Assembly (NCBI RefSeq): GCF_040024445.1
Contig: NZ_CP157276.1
Location: 4,154,001-4,218,000 of the forward strand
DNA from: Prescottella soli
GTDB lineage: Bacteria > Actinomycetota > Actinomycetes > Mycobacteriales > Mycobacteriaceae
DNA length: 64,000 nucleotides
Reading direction: 5' to 3'
Under the pieces are notes generated by a model that worked only from the letters and a program-made list of their open reading frames with translations, did not search any database and was not told where the DNA came from. Below are positions 1 to 6,997 of the stretch, one piece after another. The position numbers and the translations under genes were made by a program. Position 1 is the stretch's first letter, and the number at the start of each line of letters is the position of its first letter.

Positions 1-484
1 GGCTGCCGGTCACGGTGCCGAGGCTGCCGAACACCCCACCGACGGGCACGATCTGCGGCTCACCGAGCACCGGCGTGGGGTTCGTCAGCGCGATGCACGC
101 ACCGACGAAGGCGTACACGCCGTCGGCGAGCGCACCCGTCGTGTACGCCTTGGTGGCGCCTGCCGGAACGGCGTCGAGACCGCTGGTCCACGCGACGAAG
201 CCGGGCTCGAGCAGCTTGGTCGGATCGTCGAGTGCCTTCGGAACCTTCGCCGAGTCGATGGCCACCGCGCCGCACGTGCTGGTCGGGTATGCGACGTTGG
301 GGTTCTGGACCGTGACACCGACGACGTTGCCGTCGGCCTCGGTGGTCAGGACCGGTCCCGCGAACTCCTGGGAAGGGGCGGCCGACGCGATCGCGGGACC
401 GGTGAGCAGTGCGGCGCCGGAAATCGCGACGGCGGCGGAGCGGGTGAGGACGGTTGCGGATCGTGTGCGCATGGTCGTGTCCAT
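1..484 (-). CDS. Small secreted protein, first of a tandem pair (C-terminus off window)
   Basis: The reading frame begins MDTTMRTRSATVL and runs off the left edge after 161 codons. The first 35 or so residues form a signal peptide with an Arg-rich start, a hydrophobic core and an ASAAP cleavage-type end, so the protein is predicted to be exported. The mature part shares the block DPTKLLEPGF and two conserved cysteines (in TSTCGA and VGACIA) with the neighbour at 660-1211, which suggests one disulfide. A second in-frame ATG at 472 is an alternative start. I do not recognise the family and no function can be assigned. The two genes lie head to tail and look like a local duplication. Confidence 0.75.
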   Translation of the reverse strand, partial: MDTTMRTRSATVLTRSAAVAISGAALLTGPAIASAAPSQEFAGPVLTTEADGNVVGVTVQNPNVAYPTSTCGAVAIDSAKVPKALDDPTKLLEPGFVAWTSGLDAVPAGATKAYTTGALADGVYAFVGACIALTNPTPVLGEPQIVPVGGVFGSLGTVTGS

Positions 485-659
485 TCAGCGGTGGGAAGCG
501 GATCTCCGCCGTGGTTCGCGGGCGAACGCGGACGGGGATCACCCGCGGAAGGCACGGCGTCGGATGCGCCTCGTGCAACGGGAATCGTGAAAGGGGAACA
601 TGCGCGGCGACCCGGACATCCCCGACCTACAGCCGGGCCGCCGCGCACGATTTGGGGAG

Positions 660-1211
660 TTACCCGGCCTGCGAGGAGCCGGCCGAGATGGCCTTGATCA
701 GGCCGTCGATGTTCCCGCTGGTGAGGAACTCGGTCAGGTTCTTCAGAGCACCGTTCTCGAGGCTGCCGAACATCGCGTTCTCGGGCAGGCTGACGATCTT
801 CGGCTGGCTCACAGCGGGAGCGCCGGAGGTCGAGGTGCACTCGCCGATCACGGCGTACACGCCGTCGTTGAAATCAGGGGTGGTGAATTCCTTGGTGCTC
901 GCGGCACCGACGCGCTCCTTGGTCTTGACCTTCCATGCCGCGAAGCCCGGCTCGAGGAGCTTGGAGGGGTCCTTCTCGAGTTCGGAGAGCCTGGAGGCGA
1001 CGATCGCGTAGGCGCCGCAGGTCGTGGCGGCGTCGGTGTTCGGGTTCTCCACGGTGACCGTGATGGCGTGTGCGTCGGCGGACGCGGTGATCTTGGGCGC
1101 CGACACGGCGGGTGCGGCGGTGGCGAGAGCCGGGACGGCGAGTGCCGACGCGGCTGCGATTGCAACGCCACTCACCGTGCGGGCGAGCGTCTTCCGGGAA
1201 CGCATATGCAT
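660..1211 (-). CDS. Small secreted protein, second of a tandem pair
   Basis: This 183-residue protein starts with MHMRSRKTLARTV. It has a clear signal peptide ending near ALATAAPAVSA and is predicted to be secreted. The ATG at 1211 is preceded by GAGGGG at a good distance, so it is preferred over upstream in-frame codons. Residues DPSKLLEPGFAAW and two cysteines (in TTCGAY and IGECTS) match the paralogue at 1-484. The C-terminal third is hydrophobic and Gly/Ser-rich (SGNIDGLIKAISAGSSQAG). It is a hypothetical protein of unknown role, and an envelope or secreted role is inference only. The 291 bases between it and menE show no gene. Confidence 0.8.
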   Translation of the reverse strand: MHMRSRKTLARTVSGVAIAAASALAVPALATAAPAVSAPKITASADAHAITVTVENPNTDAATTCGAYAIVASRLSELEKDPSKLLEPGFAAWKVKTKERVGAASTKEFTTPDFNDGVYAVIGECTSTSGAPAVSQPKIVSLPENAMFGSLENGALKNLTEFLTSGNIDGLIKAISAGSSQAG

Positions 1212-1503
1212 GAACAACCCCTCATTCGTGGAAAGTCTTTCTGACGGATGAGTGATCGCGGTGTCTTGTCCCCGACAACCAAGATCACTTGCGTGAAGCA
1301 TCAAGGCTGGGTCAACTTCGCGCAACACGAATCTCCGCTAAAGGTAAGGGGCGGACTTTGCCGACGGGCCCGGACCGGACATCCCTACCGGCCGGTAACG
1401 GAATTGAACAGCGGAAACCGCTCTGCCCGAGCCGGATTGACCCGTTCTATAACGATTCCGTTTCGAAGGTCACGGATCGAAGAATATTCAATTGCTTGTT
1501 CAA

Positions 1504-2697
1504 CTACATGCGGGTGTCGGCTTGTCCGCCGAGCTCGGGCCACGACCTTCGCAGCGCGGTGCGGTCGGTCTTGCCCGGGCCGCGCAGGGGGAGCGCGTCG
1601 AGCAGCCGGATCTCGCGCGGCGCCGCGGTGGCGTCGAGCGCGGCACGGACATGGTCGCCCAATTCCCTGGCGGTGGGCGCGAACCCGTCTGCGGGGACGA
1701 TCGCGGCGACCACCCGCTGGCCCAGGCGATCGTCCGGGACTCCGAGTACGGCGCACTCGCGCACCCCCGGATGTTCGAGGAGAACCGATTCGACCACCTG
1801 CGGCACGACCGTGAGCCCCCCGGTGGTGATCGCCTCGTCGAGCCTGCCGCGGATCGTGAGCACACCGCCCGACAGGGCGCCGGCGTCGTCGGTGCGGAAC
1901 CACCCGGGTTCGGCGAAGGCAGGATGCCCGGGCAGGCCGCGGTAGCCCGACGCGATCATCGCCCCGCCCAGCAGGACGCGGGAGTCGTCGGCGATCCGGA
2001 CCGTCGCGCCGTCGAGGGGGACGCCGTCGTAGACGCACCCACCGCACGTCTCGCTCATCCCGTATGTGCGGACCACCCGGATGCCCGCGTCGAGCGCGCG
2101 GCGCAGCAGCGGTGCCGGCGTGGCCGCACCGCCCAGCAGGACCGCGTCGAGCGCCGCCAGCGCGTCCGTCGCCCCGGGGTGGTCGAGGGCCTTCACCAGT
2201 TGCGTGGGCACCAGCGACGTGTACCGGCGGGGTCCGGTCATCGCGGCCACCGCGGTCGGCAGGTCGCCGGGATCGAAGCCCGCGGTGACGTCGACGACGA
2301 CGGGCGTCTCGCCGGCGAGCAGGCTGCGCAGCAGCACCTGCATGCCGGCGATGTGGTGCGCGGGCAGGGCCAGCAGCCACGAACCGGGACCGCCGATGCG
2401 ACGATGCGTCGCCTCACCGCTCGCGCGCAGCGCGCGTGACGTGAGCATCGCGCCCTTGGGCACCCCGGTGGTGCCCGACGTCGCCACCACGAGCGCGACG
2501 TCCTCGGCGTCGGCCACGTCGTCGATCGGCTCGTCCGGGTGCAGCGCGCTCGTGAGTCGGGCGATCTCCTTCGGGTCTCCCTCGGGCACCGGCAGGAGCG
2601 GCGGGCCGCCGCCGTCCAGTGCTCGTTCGAGTGTCGGCAGAACCGAGGTCACCGCGGTGCCGGCCGGGATCGGAAGGGTGTGCAGGAGCGAGCTCAC
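1504..2697 (-). CDS. menE: o-Succinylbenzoate--CoA ligase MenE
   Basis: MenE activates o-succinylbenzoate with ATP and CoA in menaquinone synthesis and acts in the cytosol. The 397-residue protein shows the acyl-adenylate family motifs: the P-loop-like ATSGTTGVPKG at residues 72-82, YGMSETCGG near 216, the GWFRTDD ATP-binding motif near 267, GRLDEAI, and the C-terminal catalytic lysine in GPGKTDR. It is shorter than plant or E. coli ligases because the N-terminal subdomain is reduced, as in mycobacterial MenE. The start is GTG at 2697. DUF3349 genes lie just upstream on the same strand, the order seen in M. tuberculosis (Rv0542c-Rv0543c), which supports the call. Confidence 0.93.
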   Translation of the reverse strand: MSSLLHTLPIPAGTAVTSVLPTLERALDGGGPPLLPVPEGDPKEIARLTSALHPDEPIDDVADAEDVALVVATSGTTGVPKGAMLTSRALRASGEATHRRIGGPGSWLLALPAHHIAGMQVLLRSLLAGETPVVVDVTAGFDPGDLPTAVAAMTGPRRYTSLVPTQLVKALDHPGATDALAALDAVLLGGAATPAPLLRRALDAGIRVVRTYGMSETCGGCVYDGVPLDGATVRIADDSRVLLGGAMIASGYRGLPGHPAFAEPGWFRTDDAGALSGGVLTIRGRLDEAITTGGLTVVPQVVESVLLEHPGVRECAVLGVPDDRLGQRVVAAIVPADGFAPTARELGDHVRAALDATAAPREIRLLDALPLRGPGKTDRTALRRSWPELGGQADTRM

Positions 2698-2735
2698 CTG
2701 TCGATGTTTTCACGACCCGGGCGGCGGGTCCGCGG

Positions 2736-3038
2736 TCAGGGGAGGGGCGGGCCGGCCAGCGGCCAGCCGCCCGCGGACAAGTGGGTCTGCACCCGGTCCA
2801 CGTCGGACTCGAGCGGCATCTCGTTCGTGATCTTGGTGATCAGCACCTGGATGTCGGTCTTCGCGATCGGCAGGTCGCCGTGCTCGACCAGGGCGGCGGT
2901 GACGAGGTCGACCTCCTCCTCGGACAGCCGTCGGGTGAGGAGCGCGAAGAGGGGGACGTAGTCCTGCTCGGGGACGCCGTTGGGATACCCGGCACGTAGC
3001 CAATCGATGATCGAGGAGAGAAACGGAGGCAGGCTCAA
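2736..3038 (-). CDS. DUF3349 protein (Rv0543c-like), copy 1
   Basis: A 100-residue all-helical DUF3349 protein. It contains the family block LSSIIDWLRAGYP, followed by LTRRLSEEEVDLV and the C-terminal AGGWPLAGPP. I place the start at a TTG (3036-3038), because AGGAG lies five bases upstream and the product then begins at the conserved SLPPFLSSII. A longer frame reaches 3101 but would overlap the next gene. Function is unknown; the mycobacterial family member has a known fold but no assigned activity. It sits 38 bases upstream of menE and probably shares its transcript. Confidence 0.8.
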   Translation of the reverse strand: MSLPPFLSSIIDWLRAGYPNGVPEQDYVPLFALLTRRLSEEEVDLVTAALVEHGDLPIAKTDIQVLITKITNEMPLESDVDRVQTHLSAGGWPLAGPPLP

Positions 3039-3060
3039 TGATGCTCCTGAACTCGGTCCG

Positions 3061-3435
3061 TCAGCTCTGGGCGTCCGGGGCTTCCTGGTAGTCACCGGCA
3101 ACTGCGTAGGTGTCGTCGCCGACGACGGGCCACCCGCCCGCGACGAGCCGTTCGGTGACCCGGGTGATGTCCTCCTCGGTGGGTTCCTCGTGGATGACCC
3201 CCGCGATGATGCTCTTGAGCGCGTCGTAGTCGACGTGCCGATCCGGATGCTCGTGTGCGGTCGCGATGGACAGGTCCACGATCTGGCCGATCTCCTCGTC
3301 GGTCAGTCGACGTCCGAGCACGGCGAGCAGGGCGAAGTGGTCCTTGGTCGGAATTCCCTCCGGGTAGCCGGCGCGGAGCCAATCGAGTACCGAACGGAGC
3401 GAATACTTGCTGTTCACGGATGCGATCACTTTCAC
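3061..3435 (-). CDS. DUF3349 protein, copy 2
   Basis: A second DUF3349 protein of 124 residues, with YSLRSVLDWLRAGYPEG near the N-terminus and VAGGWPVVGDD near the C-terminus. It is clearly paralogous to the gene at 2736-3038, so the pair is a tandem duplication. The GTG at 3435 is the longest start. An in-frame GTG at 3417 gives MNSKYSLRSVLDWL, which matches the length of the paralogue's N-terminus better; no strong ribosome binding site separates the two. No catalytic motif is visible and its role is unknown. Confidence 0.82.
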   Translation of the reverse strand: MKVIASVNSKYSLRSVLDWLRAGYPEGIPTKDHFALLAVLGRRLTDEEIGQIVDLSIATAHEHPDRHVDYDALKSIIAGVIHEEPTEEDITRVTERLVAGGWPVVGDDTYAVAGDYQEAPDAQS

Positions 3436-3472
3436 GAAGGGAGCGGGGGTGCGGGTCTGGTAGGGACCCCGC

Positions 3473-3745
3473 TCAGAAGACGTGGATGCCGAAGCTGCTG
3501 GCCAGGAAGTTCTGCATCAGCATCAGTATCCCAGCGATGATCGCGATCAGCACGACAGCGAAGCACACGGCCGCGCCGATCTTGCCCGCGGTGGACGCCG
3601 TGGTCGTCCCGTCCGCGTTGGTCCGCGCGCCGACGGACAGGCTCTTGAGGCCCAGGGCGAAGATCGCCGGCAGGCCCGCACCGAAGAGCAGTCCCACGAG
3701 GACGACCTGCCACAGCGAGTTGGCGGTCTGCGTCAGTAGATCCAT
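3473..3745 (-). CDS. Two-helix membrane protein (Rv0544c-like)
   Basis: A 90-residue protein with two predicted membrane helices: about residues 10-33 (LWQVVLVGLLFGAGLPAIFAL) and about 57-77 (AAVCFAVVLIAIIAGILML), joined by a polar loop. The start is ATG at 3745. It lies between the DUF3349 genes and pitA on the same strand, 13 bases from the end of pitA, the same position as Rv0544c in M. tuberculosis. A link to phosphate transport is inferred from position alone. Confidence 0.8.
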   Translation of the reverse strand: MDLLTQTANSLWQVVLVGLLFGAGLPAIFALGLKSLSVGARTNADGTTTASTAGKIGAAVCFAVVLIAIIAGILMLMQNFLASSFGIHVF

Positions 3746-3758
3746 CGGTCGTCTCCTC

Positions 3759-4991
3759 TCAGGTGGCGCTGGTCGTGGTGGCGGTGGTGGTCTGGTCTGC
3801 GTCGACCTCGACGCCGGCTCCGGCGGTCGGGGCGACGGGAGCGTTCCCCGCCGCGGGTGCCAGGCCGCCGTCCCACTCGTCGTTGACGTTGCTCGGGTCG
3901 ATCGGCTCGCGGCGTGAACGCATGAACATGAGGCCGGACAACACCACCAGCAGGGCGAACACCACGAGGACGCCGGGCAGTCCGCCGATCATGTGGGCCA
4001 GCGCCCAGCAGACGGCGCCGACGATGCCCGCCGAGGGCAGCGTGATCAGCCAGGCGACGGCCATGCGGCCGGCCACGCCCCAGCGGACCTCGGCGCCTTT
4101 CCGGCCCAGGCCGGTGCCCATGATCGATCCGGTCGCGACGTGCGTGGTCGACAGCGGCAGGCCCAGGTGGCTCGAGGTCAGGATGATCGCGGCCGACGAC
4201 GACTCGGCGGCCATGCCCTGCGGCGCGGAGATCTCGACGAGGCCCTTGCCGAGCGTGCGGATGATGCGCCAACCACCGAGATAGGTGCCGAGTGCGATCG
4301 CGACGGCGCAGCTGAGCTTGACCCAGAACGGCATCTCGGCGTCCGCGGAGATCGATCCGTGAGCGACGAGCGCCAGGAAGATCACGCCCATCGTCTTCTG
4401 GGCGTCGTTGGTGCCGTGGGCGAGGGAGACGAGCGACGCGGTGCCGACCTGGCCGATGCGGAAGCCCTTGCTCTTGGTGTCGTCGGGAATGTCCCGGGTG
4501 ATGCGGTAGATCAGCTTGGTGCCGACGGTCGCGACCAGCGCGGCGACCACGGGGGCCAGCAGCGCGGGGATGATCACCTTGCCGAGCACGCCGCCCCACT
4601 CGACACCGTTCATGCCGATCGAGGCGATCGCGGCGCCGATCAGGCCGCCGAAGAGTGCGTGCGACGAGCTGGACGGCAAGCCGAACAGCCACGTCGCGAG
4701 ATTCCACAGAATGCCGCCCACCAAGCCGGCGAAAACGATCAGCAGCAGGGCTTCGCCGCTGACGGTCCCGAGGTTGACCACGCCCTTCGCGACGGTCGCA
4801 GCGACCTCGACGGAGAGGAAAGCGCCGATCAGGTTGAGGGTTGCAGAGAGTGCCACTGCGACCTTCGGTCGGAGGGCGCCGGTGGCGATGGAGGTGGCCA
4901 TCGCGTTCCCGGTGTCGTGGAAGCCGTTCGTGAAATCGAAAGCGAGGGCAGTGACGACCACTACCAAGAGAACGACGAGCTCTGCGGTCAC
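3759..4991 (-). CDS. pitA: Inorganic phosphate permease, PiT family
   Basis: A 410-residue low-affinity phosphate/metal-phosphate symporter of the inner membrane. The two PiT signature repeats are visible: FDFTNGFHDTGNAMATSIATGA near residues 19-40 and SLAHGTNDAQKTMGVI in the middle of the protein. About ten hydrophobic segments flank a central region, and the tail after FMRSRREP is cytosolic, Ala/Thr-rich and low in complexity. The start is GTG at 4991. It is first in a minus-strand group that continues to menE, and it diverges from the ABC importer genes across a 454-base gap. Confidence 0.93.
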   Translation of the reverse strand: MTAELVVLLVVVVTALAFDFTNGFHDTGNAMATSIATGALRPKVAVALSATLNLIGAFLSVEVAATVAKGVVNLGTVSGEALLLIVFAGLVGGILWNLATWLFGLPSSSSHALFGGLIGAAIASIGMNGVEWGGVLGKVIIPALLAPVVAALVATVGTKLIYRITRDIPDDTKSKGFRIGQVGTASLVSLAHGTNDAQKTMGVIFLALVAHGSISADAEMPFWVKLSCAVAIALGTYLGGWRIIRTLGKGLVEISAPQGMAAESSSAAIILTSSHLGLPLSTTHVATGSIMGTGLGRKGAEVRWGVAGRMAVAWLITLPSAGIVGAVCWALAHMIGGLPGVLVVFALLVVLSGLMFMRSRREPIDPSNVNDEWDGGLAPAAGNAPVAPTAGAGVEVDADQTTTATTTSAT

Positions 4992-5445
4992 AAGCGAATT
5001 GTGCGTATCGAACGCGTAAAAGTACAGCGAGCATCCGGTGAATCGACGGTGCTCTGGGTCTCATCTTCCTATCACCTCGCACGACGGTTCCGGTGGTGTG
5101 TGAACACTCACGTTTTTTCGGGGGTGTGTCGACCGTCACTGGGTTGTCTCACTCACCGGGACCGGCGTCCGGGGCGGGGTGTGATGCTCGTTACGGTCCT
5201 CGCCACCGGGAGCGCAGCCTCACGGTGAGTGGAGCTCGGGAAGGTCGGTGGCGGGATGACGGCAGCGGTCGGGGTGAGCTGTCCCTCCCATTCTTTACCT
5301 AAAGAAAGCACTTGCTTTACCTAGTTTTTGCGCAACCTCCGGTTCGGTGCGCTGGCGTGGCAATCGCCCCAGGTCCGGACTGGTTTTCGATCTGTTGGTT
5401 CGACCCCGGCCCGGTCTCGGGCACTGAGAAGGAGATACACCGACC
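4992..5445. other. Divergent intergenic region between pitA and the importer operon
   Basis: A 454-base stretch without a convincing gene. It must hold the pitA promoter and the promoter of the plus-strand importer. The pitA side (5000-5250) contains a run of T in cacgttttttcgg, but I see no clear promoter hexamers. The importer side contains the repeat and palindrome at 5293-5323, listed separately. An AGGAG lies 11 bases before the first importer gene. Confidence 0.6.
5293..5323. promoter_or_regulatory. Candidate operator: 9-bp direct repeat around a 14-bp palindrome
   Basis: CTTTACCTA occurs at 5293-5301 and again at 5315-5323, exactly 22 bp apart, or about two helical turns. Between and overlapping them is the perfect palindrome AAAGCA-CT-TGCTTT at 5305-5318. 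The site is about 125 bases upstream of the importer lipoprotein gene. Spaced direct repeats plus a dyad suggest a regulator binding site for the importer operon; the regulator is not identifiable from the window. Confidence 0.45.
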
Positions 5446-6861
5446 GTGAAGAGAAACAAGACTGCCAAGCTGGTCGTGGCGCTCGCCGCGACCGCGGCCC
5501 TGGTCTCGGCCTGCGGCGGCGACCGCGGCGGCGACGCCGTCGTGCCGGGCACCGGATCGAGCGACGCGCAGGCGTCGTCGTCCACCTCGGTCGACAAGTT
5601 CGGCACCCTCGCCTCCCCGTGCGGCAAGGGCGACGCGAAGGGCGCCACCGACCAGGGCGTGTCCGACACCGAGATCAAGATCGGTTACGGCGACGATCGC
5701 GGCTTCGCCAAGAGCCCGGGCCTCAACAAGGAGATGTCCGACGCCGTCTCCGCGATGATCGACTGGTGCAACGATCAGGGCGGCATCAACGGCCGCAAGA
5801 TCGTCGGCACCGACTACGACGCCGCGATGACGCAGGCGAACTCCGTCATGCAGGACGCCTGCCGCACCCAGTTCATGATGGTGGGCCACGGCTTCGCGAT
5901 GGACCAGACGTCCGAGCAGACCCGCGTCGCGTGCAACATGGCCGCGGTCCCCGGCTTCACCGTCTCCCCGGACGCCGCCAACGGCCCCATGACCTACCAG
6001 GGCGTGCCGTTCCCCGTCGACATCGCGAATGCCTCCGCGTGGTTCCAGATGGGGGAGATGCACCCCGATCTCAAGAACGACTTCGCGCTGGTCGGCTCGA
6101 CGATGCCAACCATCATCACGTCGCTCACCAAGACCAAGTCGATGGCCGAGGCCGCCGGCTTCAAGCTCAAGGACTGCGGCGTCACCATCAACTACGAGGG
6201 CGAGGCCAGCTACGTCCCATTCGCGGAGAAGGTGAAGGCCTGCGGTGCCAAGGGCCTGTGGACCTCGCGCTCCCCGGTCCCGGCCGAGTTCAACTTCTTC
6301 AAGGCCGTCGACCAGGTCGGCATCGATCCGATCATCCTCGGTGAGGCCACCTGGTACGGCAACGCGGTCCAGTCGTTCAACAAGGACAGCGGCCTGCTCG
6401 ACAACCTCAATGCCGGCATGACCTTCCAGATGCTCGAGAACGACAAGAACGCGGCCGTCAAGCAGTACAAGGATCTGGTCGCGGCCAAGGGCGGCAAGAC
6501 CGCGCTGCTCGGCATGCAGTCCACCTCCTCGTTCCTGCTGTGGGCCACCGCGGCCAAGGAGTGCGGCTCGGACCTGACCCGTCAGTGCATGATCAACGAG
6601 CTGTCCCAGATCCACGAGTGGGACGGCGGCGGACTCCACGCCCCGAGCGACCCGGGCAAGAACATCCCCGCACAGTGCGGCCTGATGGTCCAGATCAAGG
6701 GTGCCGACTACTCGCAGGCGTTCCCCACCCAGGGCGGCGAGTTCAAGTGCGACCCGCAGTACCTGGTCAAGACGGATCCGTCGACGTGGGGCACCGAGCT
6801 GAACGCGGACCGCATCTCCACCAAGTACCTGAACCCGAACGTGATCACGCCGAAGGCCTGA
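5446..6861 (+). CDS. ABC importer substrate-binding lipoprotein (branched-chain amino acid type)
   Basis: A 471-residue extracytoplasmic binding protein of the Leu/Ile/Val-binding (Peripla_BP_6) class. The N-terminus is a lipoprotein signal: basic MKRNK, a hydrophobic core and the lipobox VSAC with the lipidated cysteine at residue 23, followed by a Gly/Ser/Ala linker. The mature part carries family-like segments such as IKIGYGDDRGF, MIDWCNDQGGINGRKI and AMTQANSVMQDAC. The start is GTG at 5446, with AAGGAG upstream. It is the first gene of the operon and feeds substrate to the permease encoded next. Branched-chain amino acids, amides or urea are all possible substrates in this class. Confidence 0.9.
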   Translation: MKRNKTAKLVVALAATAALVSACGGDRGGDAVVPGTGSSDAQASSSTSVDKFGTLASPCGKGDAKGATDQGVSDTEIKIGYGDDRGFAKSPGLNKEMSDAVSAMIDWCNDQGGINGRKIVGTDYDAAMTQANSVMQDACRTQFMMVGHGFAMDQTSEQTRVACNMAAVPGFTVSPDAANGPMTYQGVPFPVDIANASAWFQMGEMHPDLKNDFALVGSTMPTIITSLTKTKSMAEAAGFKLKDCGVTINYEGEASYVPFAEKVKACGAKGLWTSRSPVPAEFNFFKAVDQVGIDPIILGEATWYGNAVQSFNKDSGLLDNLNAGMTFQMLENDKNAAVKQYKDLVAAKGGKTALLGMQSTSSFLLWATAAKECGSDLTRQCMINELSQIHEWDGGGLHAPSDPGKNIPAQCGLMVQIKGADYSQAFPTQGGEFKCDPQYLVKTDPSTWGTELNADRISTKYLNPNVITPKA

Positions 6862-6997
6862 TCCAGGGCCGGGCGGTCGACACCCACAGGTTCTCGACCG
6901 AGCGGCAGTTTCGATCCGACTGATGAATGCGGCGCTCCGGGCCACCGCTGCGGGGCGCCGCGTCCATCCCGACTGGAGTTTTTCAGAGGGTTTCCAG

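Noticed and set aside
6874-6900. Hairpin CGGTCGA/TCGACCG between the lipoprotein and permease genes as a terminator
   Set aside because: Short stem, long loop and no T-tract; it may lower downstream expression but cannot be called.
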